Shown in pieces: positions 12,770 through 25,689 of a stretch of 64,000 nucleotides of DNA (positions are counted from its first letter, which is position 1; every line of letters begins with the position of its first letter). The position numbers were made by a program, and so were the translations under genes. This DNA is from Paramecium sonneborni (Eukaryota; Ciliophora; Oligohymenophorea; Peniculida; Parameciidae): contig CAJJDN010000008.1 of the NCBI GenBank assembly GCA_905182985.1, positions 515,740 through 579,739 on the forward strand. The letters run 5' to 3'. The notes beneath the pieces are model-generated. The model was given only the letters and a program-made list of their open reading frames with translations, was not told the origin of the DNA and did not search any database.

Positions 12770-13631
12770 ATGAAAGTTTAAATCGCATTAGTTCTTTTAA
12801 TAGCATTAGTCAATGCTCAGACAGGAGGATGGAAGAAAGTAAAATGAAATATAATGATAGCAAAATCCAACAGTCTTCTAAGCAACAAACTCAAACATAA
12901 TAAATGAGGCTTAAGTAGCTGTCTAAAACAAATATCAAACAGAACAATAAGGTTATGAATTTGAATAGGTTGTTTCTGTTGAAACTCAAATAGTAGCTGG
13001 AACAAATTACAATATAGTTTTATAGTATGGAAATGATGAAGGATCGATCTAATAATATGATGTCATAATTTATTCAGCGTAACTATTTATATGTATTTTA
13101 GACCATGGAATGGACAAGACTAGATCACAAAATGTGAATAAATCAATGGATAATCAGCTTCATTCTCAGAAACTTAAACCATCAATAATAATAATGAAAG
13201 TGAATAAAAATTGTAATTGACCAAACCAAGTTCTTTGAGATTGAAAGTGAGAAAACAAAATGGAGCAGATAGCCATTCAACTGGAACATGGGAAAATGTA
13301 AAAAAAAATAACATAATTCTTTATTAGATTAATCCAGAAGTGTTTGAGCAAAGCAATTCCAACATAATAAATTAAGCTAACATTGTAGTTGCTCAATAAT
13401 ACAATCCAGAATAATAAGGATACGAATTTGATGAAGTATTGGAAGTCTAAACATAAATTGTATCTGGAACAAATTACAATATTAAATTATTGTACACTAA
13501 TGGAGAAGGATCATATTAAACTTATGATGTCTACCTTTACATTTGGTATAAGTTAAATATATATACAAAGTCCTTGGAACCCATCAGCAAATTAATCAAA
13601 GGCAACCTTAACAGGAACCTATTCAATCTGA
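12770..13631 (+). CDS. Secreted protein with two tandem cystatin domains
   Basis: Removing three introns (22, 23 and 25 nt) gives 263 residues. The leader MKVQIALVLLIALVNA is a clear signal peptide. Two homologous domains follow. Each has the cystatin QxVxG loop (QIVAG in the first, QIVSG in the second), both inside TQIVxGTNYNI, and each is followed by a second-hairpin Pro-Trp (APWNG and CPWNP). These loops insert into papain-like cysteine proteases in family I25, so the product is predicted to be a secreted or vacuolar cysteine-protease inhibitor. An intron sits at the same place, just before Pro-Trp, in both domains, which supports an internal duplication. Divergence between the domains suggests an old event. 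Confidence 0.85.
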
Positions 13632-16094
13632 GTTATTCATCATTCATTAAAAATATAAAATTCAAAATAATTAACAAATATAATATAAATTAATTAATTA
13701 ATCACTGAATATTTTTTAAACTGTATAGAAAGCTTCTTCAAATTCTTATTCTAATAAATTTGTTAACTATTCCCAATTTAAAGCGGCGAAGCCAGAATTG
13801 AAACTCTAACTATTAATTTTGATAGGCAGATTTTTAACCAATTTTAGAACTACTGATTCTTTGACAATGAAAACTCTTTTAAAAATTATACCTATCTATT
13901 AAATGCTTTGAGAATTCAAAAGATGGGTTTGATATCTTCTTGTATATTAATAAGATACAACTTAATATCCTTATTTATGGAACACACTAAAATAATTTAC
14001 TAATTCTCAAAATGTGAGGGATATATCTCTAGAACTTAAACATTATGTCTTTTAAGTGCTTTGTGATAATATAAAACTTCAATTAAACATATTCAAGAAA
14101 TAATTCTTAATTTTCAAAAACATTTATAGATAAAAATGCTGTGTATTTTAATTAAAGAATCAAATATGCTTGGAATGATGATTTTTTAAAAATGTGCTTT
14201 ATTTACATTTTTACACTAAAGGTTTTAAATGATGCAATTGCATCGCTAAAAATTTTGATCATAATGATGGAACATATAAATAGAGTATAATTTTTGGTTG
14301 TATCAAAATCAAGAAAATCATTGATCTTGTTTATTTTCATTAACCAAGCAGTTTATATTTTTATGCATAAGTCTTTTTGTATCAATTTAATCTTCTTGAT
14401 CATTATTTAACAAAAAATGTTCTGAAGCAGATTTAAATAAAAAAACTATTAATATTTGCTCTTGTATTAATGCTGTAACTAGACCTATATATTTTTGGCT
14501 GAATATTTATTGCATTAAGTCTATGATATATCTACTTCAACCATGTTCGCTTGTATCATAAACATTGGTTACTTAAAACATAGAAAACTTATTTTATAGA
14601 ATATTCGATATAATTTCTATATTGTTTTTACAAACTTTATTTTTAATTTTATTGAACTATCTGCATTTCGTTTATATTTATACCATCCAAATTATTCTTA
14701 ACTTATTATTATTATTCGTAAAATTGGAATTAATAAATCCAAAAATTAAAATTTCCCAATAATGTTTAAAATTCTTTATTCAAATTTCTTAATTTTTTTC
14801 ATTTCCTTCAATTGTAGTTCATGAATTTCTTTTCTCTTAATCAACATCTTATTAAGCAAGATTAAAAATTTATCAAAAAATTTAATTTAAAGAATAAGTT
14901 ATTGAAAGATTTTTAATAATGAGATGGCAATCTCAGAGTTTGTATCTTAGATAAAATTTTTATTGGAAAATTGTTTTATATTTACCGTACAGGATGTAAA
15001 GTTTTAAAGGGAAATACATATAATGTAAAATTATTGAAATGGATTATAAATTTAATATAGTTAAATAAATTTGAGCGCCATTTCTAATATAAAAAATCAT
15101 ATTTTAGAACTGAACTAAATTTAGCAATTGAATCAAAAGTTCTTTTAGTTGTGGTTTTATATATTTTTTTTAAGACTTAGCTTTACAACATTAATTTGAA
15201 TATTAAACCAATTATCAATAGAATTTAAGCGTAATAATCTAAATTTTTTAATCAATATAAATAAGAGGTGGAAATAATTTTAACACACAAATATAATAAT
15301 TAAATAAATTATACGCAATATCTAATGAACAGTTAGCGCTAAATTTATTTTGATTTTTTGAATCTTAACAAGAAATAATTTTAAGAAAAAAATTTACAAG
15401 AAACTTATTTTAATCAAAAATAGAATTATTGAAAAAATTTCAAAATAAATATGGTTCTATTTGAAATATGTTTTATTTTAATAATTCTATAAAGATCAAA
15501 TAATTTAAGATAAACATTTTAAGCATAAATATTTTTGCTTGAATAATTTACATTTAAACTATTAAATTAAAGATTTCTTAGTAACTTAAAATAAGGCATT
15601 GTTAATACAAAATATGTCTAAAAAATTAAAATTAACTTTAATATTTCTTTAATATTTATAGTAATTTACTTTATTAACTCCTAATTGAAATCTTATTTCT
15701 AAAATTTTGAGTTCATAAAAATAAAATTATGGCTCTTTTTTCATTTGAAGCTTTAGAAGTAAATTATTTGATTTTGAAGATAACTTTTTAATAATGTCGC
15801 AATAAATGTTTATGTATTATTGAAAATATGCAGTCTATATAAAATCTTGTTCAAGTTATGGTGCTCTAAAAAAAAGATTGTGTAAAAATATTCTAATTAC
15901 TGAATGTGAAACTTTGTCAAACTTGTTGGAAGAACACTTATAAAATATAATATTGAATAGATATGTTTGTGTTGCTTGCTCAGATAAAACTAGAAGATTG
16001 AAGCATTTATAACTTATTAGCAATATGATCTATCTTTTTAGCAATCATAAAATAACTAGTTTATAAATGATATTTAATTTCTATTAAATTATAT
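13632..16094. other. Gene-poor region with coding-like remnants
   Basis: About 2.4 kb, long for this compact genome. No intact gene was found on either strand. Coding-like pieces occur at 13850-14177 and 15731-16130 (listed separately). A small GC-richer patch near 13783-13797 can form a short hairpin but does not fold as a tRNA. The rest looks like low-complexity AT-rich DNA. Confidence 0.4.
13850..14177 (+). pseudogene. Coding-like remnant, unknown
   Basis: Two overlapping + frames look coding in ciliate code: one with FDNENSFKNYTYLLNAL ending at TGA 14063-14065, and one with NVRDISLELKHYVFQVLCDN ending at TGA 14175-14177. Neither has a credible start or a recognised domain. Best read as a decayed gene; chance open frames cannot be excluded. 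Confidence 0.25.
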
Positions 16095-16130
16095 TCATCT
16101 CTCCTCTGCTTTCATATTGATATGAGTTAT
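15731..16130 (+). pseudogene. Possible remnant with a CxxC pair
   Basis: From about 15825 a + frame runs to a TGA near 16130 with sequence such as ETLSNLLEEHLQNIILNRY followed by VCVACSDKTRR. An in-frame TGA separates it from the only plausible ATG (15729). It overlaps the 3' end of the opposite-strand F-BAR-like gene. Weak evidence. Confidence 0.2.
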
Positions 16131-17669
16131 TATTTGATCAATCTCATTTTGTTCTAGTTCTAATTTCTATACTGCTTGAACTATGACACTTGCATTGATA
16201 CTATGTTAAAGGAGTTTTGATGATTAAAATTTAATTTCTGCAATTATTTCTTATCTTTTTATTTAAGTTTATGGTTCAACCTATTATTATTCATGTAGCT
16301 TTATAATGAAATGTCTCTTCCAAAACTCAACATCCATTAAACAAGGTTGCTTTAATATGTTATCATAATATAATGTTATTTAATCTTTTAATTCATTTTG
16401 CACAGGATATGTTAAATACTTTTGTAGTGTCTATTTTATTAACTTGATTGTTTGCTCAGTTAGATTTCGATGATATAACTAATAGTTCATATAATTATTT
16501 ACATAAAGAATCAGGTCAACTAATAATTTATGAAGATTTTGCATATAAATATTCAGCTTTATTAATTAAGATTTAGCATCGATTGGCAATTTTGATTCTC
16601 TCAAAGAATCTAAAAATTAATCTAATTCTTCATTTGACCCTGCCAACTTTGCAAATAATTGATCATTAACTACAAAGTTTGATTAACTTAATTAGTTAAA
16701 TACAGAGTCATATGAGCTCTCTCGATTTATTGTTCTTTTAATTGAGGACCATAATGACTTGATTTCTTTTTTTTAATTAATGTTTTACCTTGGGTAGCTT
16801 ATTTTGATTTCAGATTCAATGATGGTTATTAATTTCGAATTTCCATCTCCGTTTATGAGATATAATCATTAACATTAAACTTATTCAACACTGGCCTTGT
16901 TTAATCTTCTATTTTGAACATGAAAATAGGTTTTGATAAATCTTAAACTTCTATTTTCTATATTTTTATACATCATTACTTAGTTCATTTTTTTAAGTGC
17001 ATATTCGATATTTTTTATTGTAGAAATATGAAAAACTTATAATTTCATGTGAATATCATTAAAAACAGCTCTTCTCTATTTATCTAATTGAATGACAGTC
17101 TACTCTTATTAAGCACATCCTTCAAAGTATTCACTGATTGTCTAATTGTAATCAGTTATTGCTTATCTTAAAAAAATTGTATTTTATTGCTTTTCTTATT
17201 CTAAAGCTGTTTTAATGGAATCGGTTTTAGCAAAAGGTAAATCAATTATACTTTATTTATAACGATTAGCTCTTCTTGATAAATTGTTTACATTAGATTT
17301 AAGTTATTTATCTAAAAGTCGACAAGAATTCTCCATTTAAGAAACTCCTTCATATTACTTAGCAAGCATATCCTTTAATATAACCAAAGCATCATTTTTA
17401 TAAGATTCTTTCAAATATTCTGCTTATTCCTTCTCACACAATATTACACTTCTATAAGCTTGAACCAAATCAATTATGTCATCATTTATTATGCCATTTT
17501 CTGTGAGGTCTAGTATTTTAGCTAATTGATCTAAACTTTAAGCATATGAGCCTTCCAGTAATGCTCTTTCAAAAAGCGCTGTATTAAGAACTTCCATCAC
17601 CTTTATATTTTATGTTTGATAAGTTGAAAATTGTTGATATCTATTCAAAATGTCAGGTTCAAAAAGCAT
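16095..17669 (-). CDS. F-BAR-like (FCH) helical protein
   Basis: Starts MLFEPDILNRYQQF. The segment NIKVMEVLNTALFERALLEG followed by SYAQSLDQLAKIL fits the F-BAR signature (flexible helix, (E)R..iE..Ya..L..La), and the rest of the first 270 residues is long helices rich in Lys, Glu and Gln, as in membrane-curving F-BAR dimers. The second half (about 230 residues) is also helical with no confident domain. One problem: a TGA occurs in frame at about 16869-16871 with good coding sequence before and after. It disappears if a 27-nt GTTAAT..GAG intron is removed, but that intron has atypical borders; otherwise the gene would be truncated or decayed. With the intron removed the product is 515 residues. 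Confidence 0.6.
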
Positions 17670-18191
17670 AATTAATTAATTTATTCAATTTAAATACAGA
17701 ATTAAACTTATCACATAAAAAAATTACAAGTTAAAAAGTTCTAAACTTAATATTATATATATCAGAAAAGACTAATCGATTTATTAATCATTTTTCATTA
17801 AAATCAGAAATTCTCATCATTAGATAATTTAATTAAGTTAACTTTATATTTTTGATATAAATTTTAATTTATTTATTATGGGAATTTTATTTATAGAATG
17901 CTTTATCATATTCTAATTATTAATATGTTTAAATATGATATTGTAAACAATGTAATGATGAGATAAGGCTTAAAATATAGAATCGATTTTAATATAAGTA
18001 TTAGAATAATAAAAATAAATTAATAGCATTAAATAAATTATTTTGGAAGAATGGTAGGTGTAAAAAATATATTGAAGAAATGTTTGATGCTTGTTTAGTA
18101 AATTAATAGTTTGATATTTATTAATAAATTTTATCAAATTCGTTAAAAAACACTACTCTCTTATCTTTTAATTAATTTTTTTATTTGTTTA
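17670..18191. other. Divergent intergenic spacer
   Basis: About 520 bp of AT-rich DNA between two divergent starts (F-BAR-like and Myb). I see no gene here; promoters for both are expected. Confidence 0.5.
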
Positions 18192-19453
18192 ATGAGAGGT
18201 ACTCACCAATTAATAACCCAATTTGAACTCAATGGATATGCTCTACCTATGATGGATAAGAATATGTGCATTACTTTTTTGAAAGATCTACTCTAACAAA
18301 ATCCAATTGATATGGACTTTATACTTGCAAATACTTCGCCATCTCCTTAACAACGAAAATTATTGACATTAAAATCAAATATTCTGTAATTGATAAAGGA
18401 GGATAAAGATCCATCGATTACAACTCCTAGATTTGATTATACTTAATTGGATAACATAATCCCAAAGAAGAATAGAAATAAAATAAATGAAATTAAAACA
18501 AAAGTTGAAACCCTTCTTAATAGTAACAATATAGATCCTCCTTTGACAATTAAGAAGAGGTATAATTGAAATTAATCAGGTAGATGGTGGACAGAAGAAG
18601 AAGACTAATAACTGAAAGAATTAGTGACATAACATGGTGCCAAAAATTGGAAAAAAATAGCATCTTATTTTGAAGAAAGAACAGATGTCTAATGTTTACA
18701 TAGATGGCAGAAAGTTCTAAATCCTGATCTTGTCAAAGGTCCTTGGACATAAGAAGAAGATGAACTATTAGTAAAATTAGTAACTAATTATGGGCCTAAG
18801 AATTGGAGTCAAATTGCTAAACATTTACCAGGAAGGATTGGTAAATAATGCAGGGAGAGGTATTAAGTTTAAAATCAATTTAGGTTCCATAACCATTTAG
18901 ATCCAAAGATCAATAAAGAAAGATGGACCGATGAAGAAGATTAAACTATAATTGAGGCTCATAAAAAACTAGGAAATCGTTGGTCATTAATAGCTGGCTT
19001 ATTAAAGGGAAGAACAGACAATTCAATTAAAAATCATTGGAATAGCACTTTAAAAAGAAGATTGAAAATGTAAAATAGATGGGAAGATCTCTAAGTCTTA
19101 CCAAGATAAGATGAAACCCATATTAAAGGTATTCCAAGAAGACAAGTATAGAGGAGAGTTATGTATTATAAAACACCTGAAAAATTGGTTAAAAGAGATC
19201 CTGTATCAAGATAACTCAATTTTTTAACCCCATACTCAAATAATACTCCAAGTAGAATATATTATTTGATAAATTAGAATCTGAAGCTACACCTAAGAAT
19301 CTTAGCATTGTATATCCAAATTTATCATTAAAAGATTCAGAAATAATGTAAAATTATTAATATTTTAGAGATTCATGCTCAATTTTATTCAAACAATTAA
19401 GTGAATTAACTAATATGGATCTTGAATTCATTAAATAATATAGTTACAAATGA
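18192..19453 (+). CDS. R1R2R3 Myb transcription factor
   Basis: Three introns (24, 24 and 26 nt) give 395 residues. After about 120 N-terminal residues come three Myb repeats with Trp spacing: R1 [20 protein letters not shown]2 [16 protein letters not shown] with the canonical GKQCRERF, and R3 [20 protein letters not shown] with [18 protein letters not shown]. This is the classical animal/protist three-repeat (c-Myb/3R-MYB) layout, DNA-binding and nuclear, often linked to cell-cycle genes in other eukaryotes. The C-terminal 120 residues are basic then acidic, possibly regulatory. Conserved Trp are present in R1-R3 (first Trp of R1 doubled). Confidence 0.9.
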
Positions 19454-21799
19454 GATATCTTTATCTAATTTGAATCATATCATGCTATTTATTTCTTTTA
19501 TAATTTATTGTTATTTAATCATTTTTAAATTTAATATTTCATTCTTGAAAAAAAAATGCAAATCACAATCAAATAAGTATTAAGGATTTTACTAAACACA
19601 TTTAATATAATTTTATTCAACTGTTTCAAACTTGTATTTTTATTAAATAAATTAGAAAACTTGAAATCCTCATTGGTAAGTATATATTTTAAAAATTAAT
19701 GTGTATAACAGCTTGATTCAAAAAGTAAGTTAACTAAATTTTAATTTTTCTAAAACATAAGTTTCTCAACGACACAGTCCAAAATTTATCTCATTAAAAA
19801 CTTTTAAATGTCTAAATAAAGATAAATTTATATAGATTTGGCCGATAATAGTAATATTCAAAATTTAGAAGGTTAAATTTATTAAATTATCCCATGTAAA
19901 TGGCTTAATAAACAAAAAACTTTGAAATAGTGAAGATAAATCATTTATTTACTGTATTAAATATGAATCTTTATAATAAGATACGTTATATTTATCAATT
20001 TCTATAGGACGTATTCCAGAAAGATCAAATAGAATACATTACAATTTTTTATACATATAGATAAATCATGGGAAAGCAAAAACTCAATGATATATAAAAG
20101 CATTTTATCTAATATTCAAAATAAAATAGTAATTAGTTGTTGAACCACAACTATTTTTTGAAATTCTCCCCTTCCCCTAATCGCACCCAAAATCTAGTAT
20201 CAAAATTTAATAAGTTTAAAGTATTCTGGTCTTATAAAAAACAAAATAAATTTGATTTTAGAGTTACTTATCCTGAATTTTTCAAAGAAAAATACTGATA
20301 ACAATATAAAATACAATTTTAATACAAAATTATATTTATTTAACTAAAAAAATCATTCTATAGTCTTAATGAAATAAGATATACATATTTATTAATTCAT
20401 AATATAACTCATACAATAAGTTAAATACCAAAACTTAGAAAATATTTAAAACTCTCAACCATCTTAATATAATGAAGATTTGTAATAACAATTTAATAAC
20501 AAATTAAAACTAAAAATTATGCCCATCCCAATTTTAATTGTTCCTTAAGAAAATATGTAAGGGCAAAATTAATATCAGTAATACCCATTATATTAGTAAT
20601 ATTAAGTTGCTCCTTATTATCAAAACTAAAATTAATATATTATACCAACACATAATTCATAGAGTTCAAATTTACTCAAGGACTAAAAATTTTCATAATA
20701 AAAATTATTTCTATGTGGAATTTTAGGAATCTGCATATTATGGTCTATCCTATCTTGTTATTTACTAAGCATAATTTCAATATTGTTTTAGGAAAATCTA
20801 AATGGAAGCTAAAGCCCAATTCATTTCATTTTATCAATGTTATTTTCTTTTTCTGCACTTCTTTNGTAATATTCAAAATTTAGAAGGTTAAATTTATTAA
20901 ATTATCCCATGTAAATGGCTTAATAAACAAAAAACTTTGAAATAGTGAAGATAAATCATTTATTTACTGTATTAAATATGAATCTTTATAATAAGATACG
21001 TTATATTTATCAATTTCTATAGGACGTATTCCAGAAAGATCAAATAGAATACATTACAATTTTTTATACATATAGATAAATCATGGGAAAGCAAAAACTC
21101 AATGATATATAAAAGCATTTTATCTAATATTCAAAATAAAATAGTAATTAGTTGTTGAACCACAACTATTTTTTGAAATTCTCCCCTTCCCCTAATCGCA
21201 CCCAAAATCTAGTATCAAAATTTAATAAGTTTAAAGTATTCTGGTCTTATAAAAAACAAAATAAATTTGATTTTAGAGTTACTTATCCTGAATTTTTCAA
21301 AGAAAAATACTGATAACAATATAAAATACAATTTTAATACAAAATTATATTTATTTAACTAAAAAAATCATTCTATAGTCTTAATGAAATAAGATATACA
21401 TATTTATTAATTCATAATATAACTCATACAATAAGTTAAATACCAAAACTTAGAAAATATTTAAAACTCTCAACCATCTTAATATAATGAAGATTTGTAA
21501 TAACAATTTAATAACAAATTAAAACTAAAAATTATGCCCATCCCAATTTTAATTGTTCCTTAAGAAAATATGTAAGGGCAAAATTAATATCAGTAATACC
21601 CATTATATTAGTAATATTAAGTTGCTCCTTATTATCAAAACTAAAATTAATATATTATACCAACACATAATTCATAGAGTTCAAATTTACTCAAGGACTA
21701 AAAATTTTCATAATAAAAATTATTTCTATGTGGAATTTTAGGAATCTGCATATTATGGTCTATCCTATCTTGTTATTTACTAAGCATAATTTCAATATT
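19454..21799. other. Long gene-poor stretch, mostly duplicated sequence
   Basis: AT-rich DNA with no credible coding frame on either strand up to about 21800. About 1 kb of it is present twice because of the repeat around the n at 20865, so the true length is about 1.3 kb. Confidence 0.45.
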
Positions 21800-21879
21800 G
21801 TTTTAGGAAAATCTAAATGGAAGCTAAAGCCCAATTCATTTCATTTTATCAATGTTATTTTCTTTTTCTGCACTTCTTT
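19851..21879. repeat. Direct repeat around n at 20865 (probable unmerged contig overlap)
   Basis: Positions 19851-20864 and 20866-21879 match by eye over 1,014 bp with an offset of 1,015; the copies abut the single n. Identity in noncoding AT-rich DNA with borders exactly at the gap points to an assembly error. Confidence 0.85.
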
Positions 21880-22290
21880 TAGCAAGACTTGGAATTGTAA
21901 AGTGTTATAGAAAGTAATTGTAATTTCTTATTTAGACTAGAATTAGTATTTTAATGTTTCTTGGGGTTTTGAAGTTATACCTGCTTTTATTCAACCTTTT
22001 TAGCCACTATGGATTCATTTTATATATAATAATCTGTATGTATGTAAGATATTTTTATTTTGAGGGGAGTTTGTCTTTGATATATTATTATCTGCATCAA
22101 TTATTGGAAATTTCATTTTTAATTTCATCTTTTTAGTTTACTTAATATTTGCTGATAAGAAACTCAAAATGATTTGTAAGCTCTTTATTTATATATTATT
22201 AGATCCAATATTATTTGAGCTTTTTGGGATCTTGACTTTTTAAATTTATATGATATTGAGATCTTGTTTTGCATGTTTATTATGATACCA
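21800..22290 (+). pseudogene. Remnant of a multi-pass membrane protein
   Basis: Coding-like hydrophobic segments lie on the + strand in more than one frame: HFILSMLFSFSALLLARLG near 21840, then from about 22065 FDILLSASIIGNFIFNFIFL, then KLFIYILLDPILFELFGILT, ending at a TGA near 22284. TGA codons and frame changes interrupt the chain (for example near 22062). GC content is locally higher than in flanking spacers. Probably a decayed polytopic membrane gene; family unknown. Confidence 0.3.
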
Positions 22291-23140
22291 TATGCGTTTA
22301 TTTTGATGAATGCCTTTAATTAGATTCTTAAATGAAGAGTAATATTTTCTGTTTTTAGTTTTATTTGGAAAAGAATCAAGTATTGACTGGGGTAATGGCT
22401 TCATTTTATTGTTAGATTATTTGTTGTGCGGATTGATATATATAATAAAATATTAATTGCTACCATTATTATTAACTTCTAATTTTAAGTTGATAATATC
22501 AGATCTCTATTTCACAATAAAAAATATATAAATTATACTATTAAAGATAATAAAAAGTGATGAATGAACCAAATATGTTAATTTTGTAGAAACTAAATCA
22601 ATGCTTTCAAATATTAAATAATATTGATTCAAAGCCCCAAAAAAATGATTATACCAAAACTTAACTTATTTTTAGTTAATTATTAATAAATTAGCAATTT
22701 TGCTCAATAATTAAACAAATTCAGGTTTTCTAATAATCTCTATAATTTTCATAAATTCTAAATGATCTATTATCTCTTCTTTTGTATTGAAATGAATAAT
22801 TTTTTTCTCTAGAAAATTTAAATCTGATAATTCATAATTTACATTGGTTCAATATAATTAAATAATAAATTCATTAATTATTCTTGAGTCTCTTCTTTTT
22901 TTATTTTTAATTAAATAAATAATAATATTTAAAATGCAGATTTTTGATAGTTAAATTTTCATCGAATTTTCTATAATAAATTTGGATGTTAGCAACCATA
23001 TGAAATCTTTAACAATATAATACAAAAATGTTGTTGAAAAGTAGCTGACAAAGTAAAAATTTTTAGTTTATTTTTTTCTTAAAAAGTTCAAATTTTGTAG
23101 ATTCGAATTAGGGTATTCAATTTTAAAAGTAAAATAACAA
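22291..23140. other. Intergenic, nothing recognised
   Basis: About 850 bp of AT-rich DNA. I find no supported gene, RNA or repeat. Confidence 0.4.
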
Positions 23141-23858
23141 ATGATTACATAAAAAGTAATTTAGTTTGATCCTTTGTATGTTTTAGATTCAAACAAAAGT
23201 AGTTTATTATAAAATCTAATTCAAGGTATATTTGATGATGTATTCAGATTAAAAAGTTTAAGAGAGATTTCAGAGTCAATTTTAAGCTAGGTAATTATGT
23301 AATATATATAAAAATTAAGATTGAATTAGAACTGAAAATAAAATATCATAAATTTACCAACTTAAAAAAAATAATAAAAATTCTCAAATAAAATGAAAAT
23401 TTTTACTTTAATCCACACATTTTTTGGATATTTATAATGAAGAAATAAAAAATGAAAAGTTTATAGATTTAAATAAACAAGAAAATTAGATTAAAAAACT
23501 AATTTTCAATCTTTTGTTTGAAGCTTTCCAATTAGTTATAAGCTATGTTATAATTCTCTTTATATTTAGAGAAGATTAACCTAAAAATCCTGTTATAAAT
23601 ATAGAATAGGTTTTAGATTTGGTTCAAAAATATTTTGATGGTCAATCAATTATGTTTAGGCTAATACCTATTTTTGAAGTTGCTTTTGAAATTGTAAAAA
23701 CTGCTTCTGATTATACAAATGATAATCATCAATCATCAATTTTTATTTTTATCCAAAATAATTTAAAGTTATAATATATAAAGTAATTATAAAATTTGAT
23801 CTACAAATCTTTAGCCTAAACAATTTATTTTTAGTAGTTCTTTAAAAAAATTAACTGA
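23141..23858 (+). CDS. Unknown protein, single-base frameshift
   Basis: Starts MITQKVIQFDPLYVLDSNKS and runs through GIFDDVFRLKSLREISESIL, then a 29-nt intron (GTAATTATG..AAG). In the next exon the frame slips at a T6 run near 23420: with one more T the sequence continues as LDIYNEEIKNEKF and then a long helical C-terminus (QVLDLVQKYFDGQSIMFRL) to TGA 23856-23858. With that T the product is 229 residues. A homopolymer error or recent pseudogenisation are both possible. No domain recognised. Confidence 0.45.
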
Positions 23859-24210
23859 TAAAATATATAAAAATATAAATTTATGAGTCTATAATGTAAA
23901 TTTAAAGATTAAAAAATAAAAATACTTGTAACAATTATTTTGATTTATGGAAAATCAAAAAATAACTTCAATTCATAGAAAAATATTTGATTTACATCTA
24001 AAAGTCTAATTTACATTTTTGAATTTTAATTAAAGGAAAGAATTTTAAAGAGAATAAAATAATTAACCCTTTTGTAAAACATTTAAGTAATATCTTTGAA
24101 TTACAAAAACATAAATTATTTTAATTATTTTAAACTTCAGTTTATTTGCATTAACATATATTATTTTTCCTATTAATCTATTTCAATAAGCAATAAACGC
24201 AATTAAATAT

Positions 24211-25064
24211 ATGTTTTAAAATATCATCTAAGACTCTATTTGGTAAGAGAAGGAGCTTTCTGAATCTGATTTGCACTCTCCAAACACAATGGATTTAGAA
24301 CCATTTTCTGATTTTGAATCCCAATTTCATTGTACTAATTTTGCCTTTATTTTTACTACATAGTGTCCCATTTTACCGAAGGACCTTTACTACAATGTTG
24401 GAGTGATGTGTCCCCTGTTCTGCAGAAAATTAAAGAGGAAGACACATATTCTAATCAGTAGAATTAGGATATATATAAAAGAAAGTAGAAATTTTGGAAT
24501 GATGAAGAAGATTAAAGATTAAAATATCTTTATAATTACTATGAGGGAAAATGGAACGAGATTGTGAAAAAAATGCCTTAACGAAATGCATCATAATGTC
24601 AATAAAGGTGGAGAAGAATCAATCCTCCAAAAAAGGTATAGTTTATGATTTATTAATGAATAGGCAAAGTAGAATTGGACTTTACAACAAGATGATCAAT
24701 TGAAATAATTAGTTCATCAATTTGGAAAATAATGGATGAAAATAGCTAAATGTAATAATTATTTATTCAATTTTTTAGTACTTGGTAATATAACAGGAAA
24801 ATAAGCTCGTGATCGTTATATAAATAAACTAGATCAATCAATTAATAAATAGCCATGGACTCATGAAGAGGATATGTTAGTGTTAGATTATTTTGTTAAT
24901 AATGGACCTAAATGGACGAAAATCTCTAATTTACTTATTGGGAGACCTGTATAAAACTTTTATATTTTTTATTCTAGGAAAATAACATCAAGAATCGATT
25001 CTATAGTTTCATTAAGAGAAACTATCTTGGGGAATAAAATAGATACCAAATTATTTACTTTTGA
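24211..25064 (+). CDS. R1R2R3-type Myb protein (second copy in window)
   Basis: Four introns (32, 28, 27 and 29 nt) give 245 residues. Three Myb repeats: KFWNDEEDQRLKYLYNYYEG with KWNEIVKKMPQRNASQCQQR; QNWTLQQDDQLKQLVHQFGK with QARDRY; QPWTHEEDMLVLDYFVNNG with KWTKISNLL and ENNIKNRFYSF. It is shorter and more diverged than the Myb at 18.2 kb, with almost no C-terminal region. It is probably a DNA-binding nuclear protein; target unknown. An in-frame ATG at 24289 is an alternative start, but the frame is open and coding-like from 24211. Confidence 0.8.
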
Positions 25065-25689
25065 GTTGCTTCTCATTTTCTCATCCTATAAAAAGGAGAG
25101 GCAAATTTATTTATTGAGTTATAAAAGCATAGCGTTATAAAGTATAAATATTCAATCCTGTTTCTATTCAAAGCTAATACTTGTTAACCTTCAAATTGAT
25201 CTAATTAAAATAATTCAGTTTTTTCAAGATAATAATTCTAATAAAAATTAAAATATTATCTGATATTTAACAACTATATATTTATCATCAAAATTGATTA
25301 AATATTTCTTTATTTTTTCATTTTATTATTCAAATATTAATATTACATTCGATGTGGTTTAAATTAGTTTTACAATATATTTTCATTTGATTTAAAGATT
25401 AATACTAAGAAAAGAGATGGATTTTTAAATTTGATTTTTATCAATAGTTATTACTATTTTTGATGATTCTTAAGTTTTTTGGAAGATAAAGGCACCAAAT
25501 GATAGATAAAGCTATAAATGCAAAAAATGATATTTATATATAAATTATTATATATATTCTTTAGAAAAATATCTTTTTTATTAATTATTATATAATTAAT
25601 ATTATAATTTTTAATCACTTGTATACCTAAAATACATTATTAAATAGTGTAAATGAATAAAGATTTTAATAATTATTATAAAAAATAGA
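25065..25689. other. Intergenic spacer
   Basis: About 625 bp of AT-rich DNA between two + strand genes. No supported feature seen. Confidence 0.5.

Noticed and set aside
13783..13860. Possible tRNA or structured RNA at a GC-richer patch
   Set aside because: The TTCAATT-like loop is not enclosed by a pairing stem and no acceptor partner exists.
16840..16905. Retained internal eliminated sequence in the F-BAR-like gene
   Set aside because: TA-bounded segments of suitable length do not restore the frame and lack the TAYAG end pattern.
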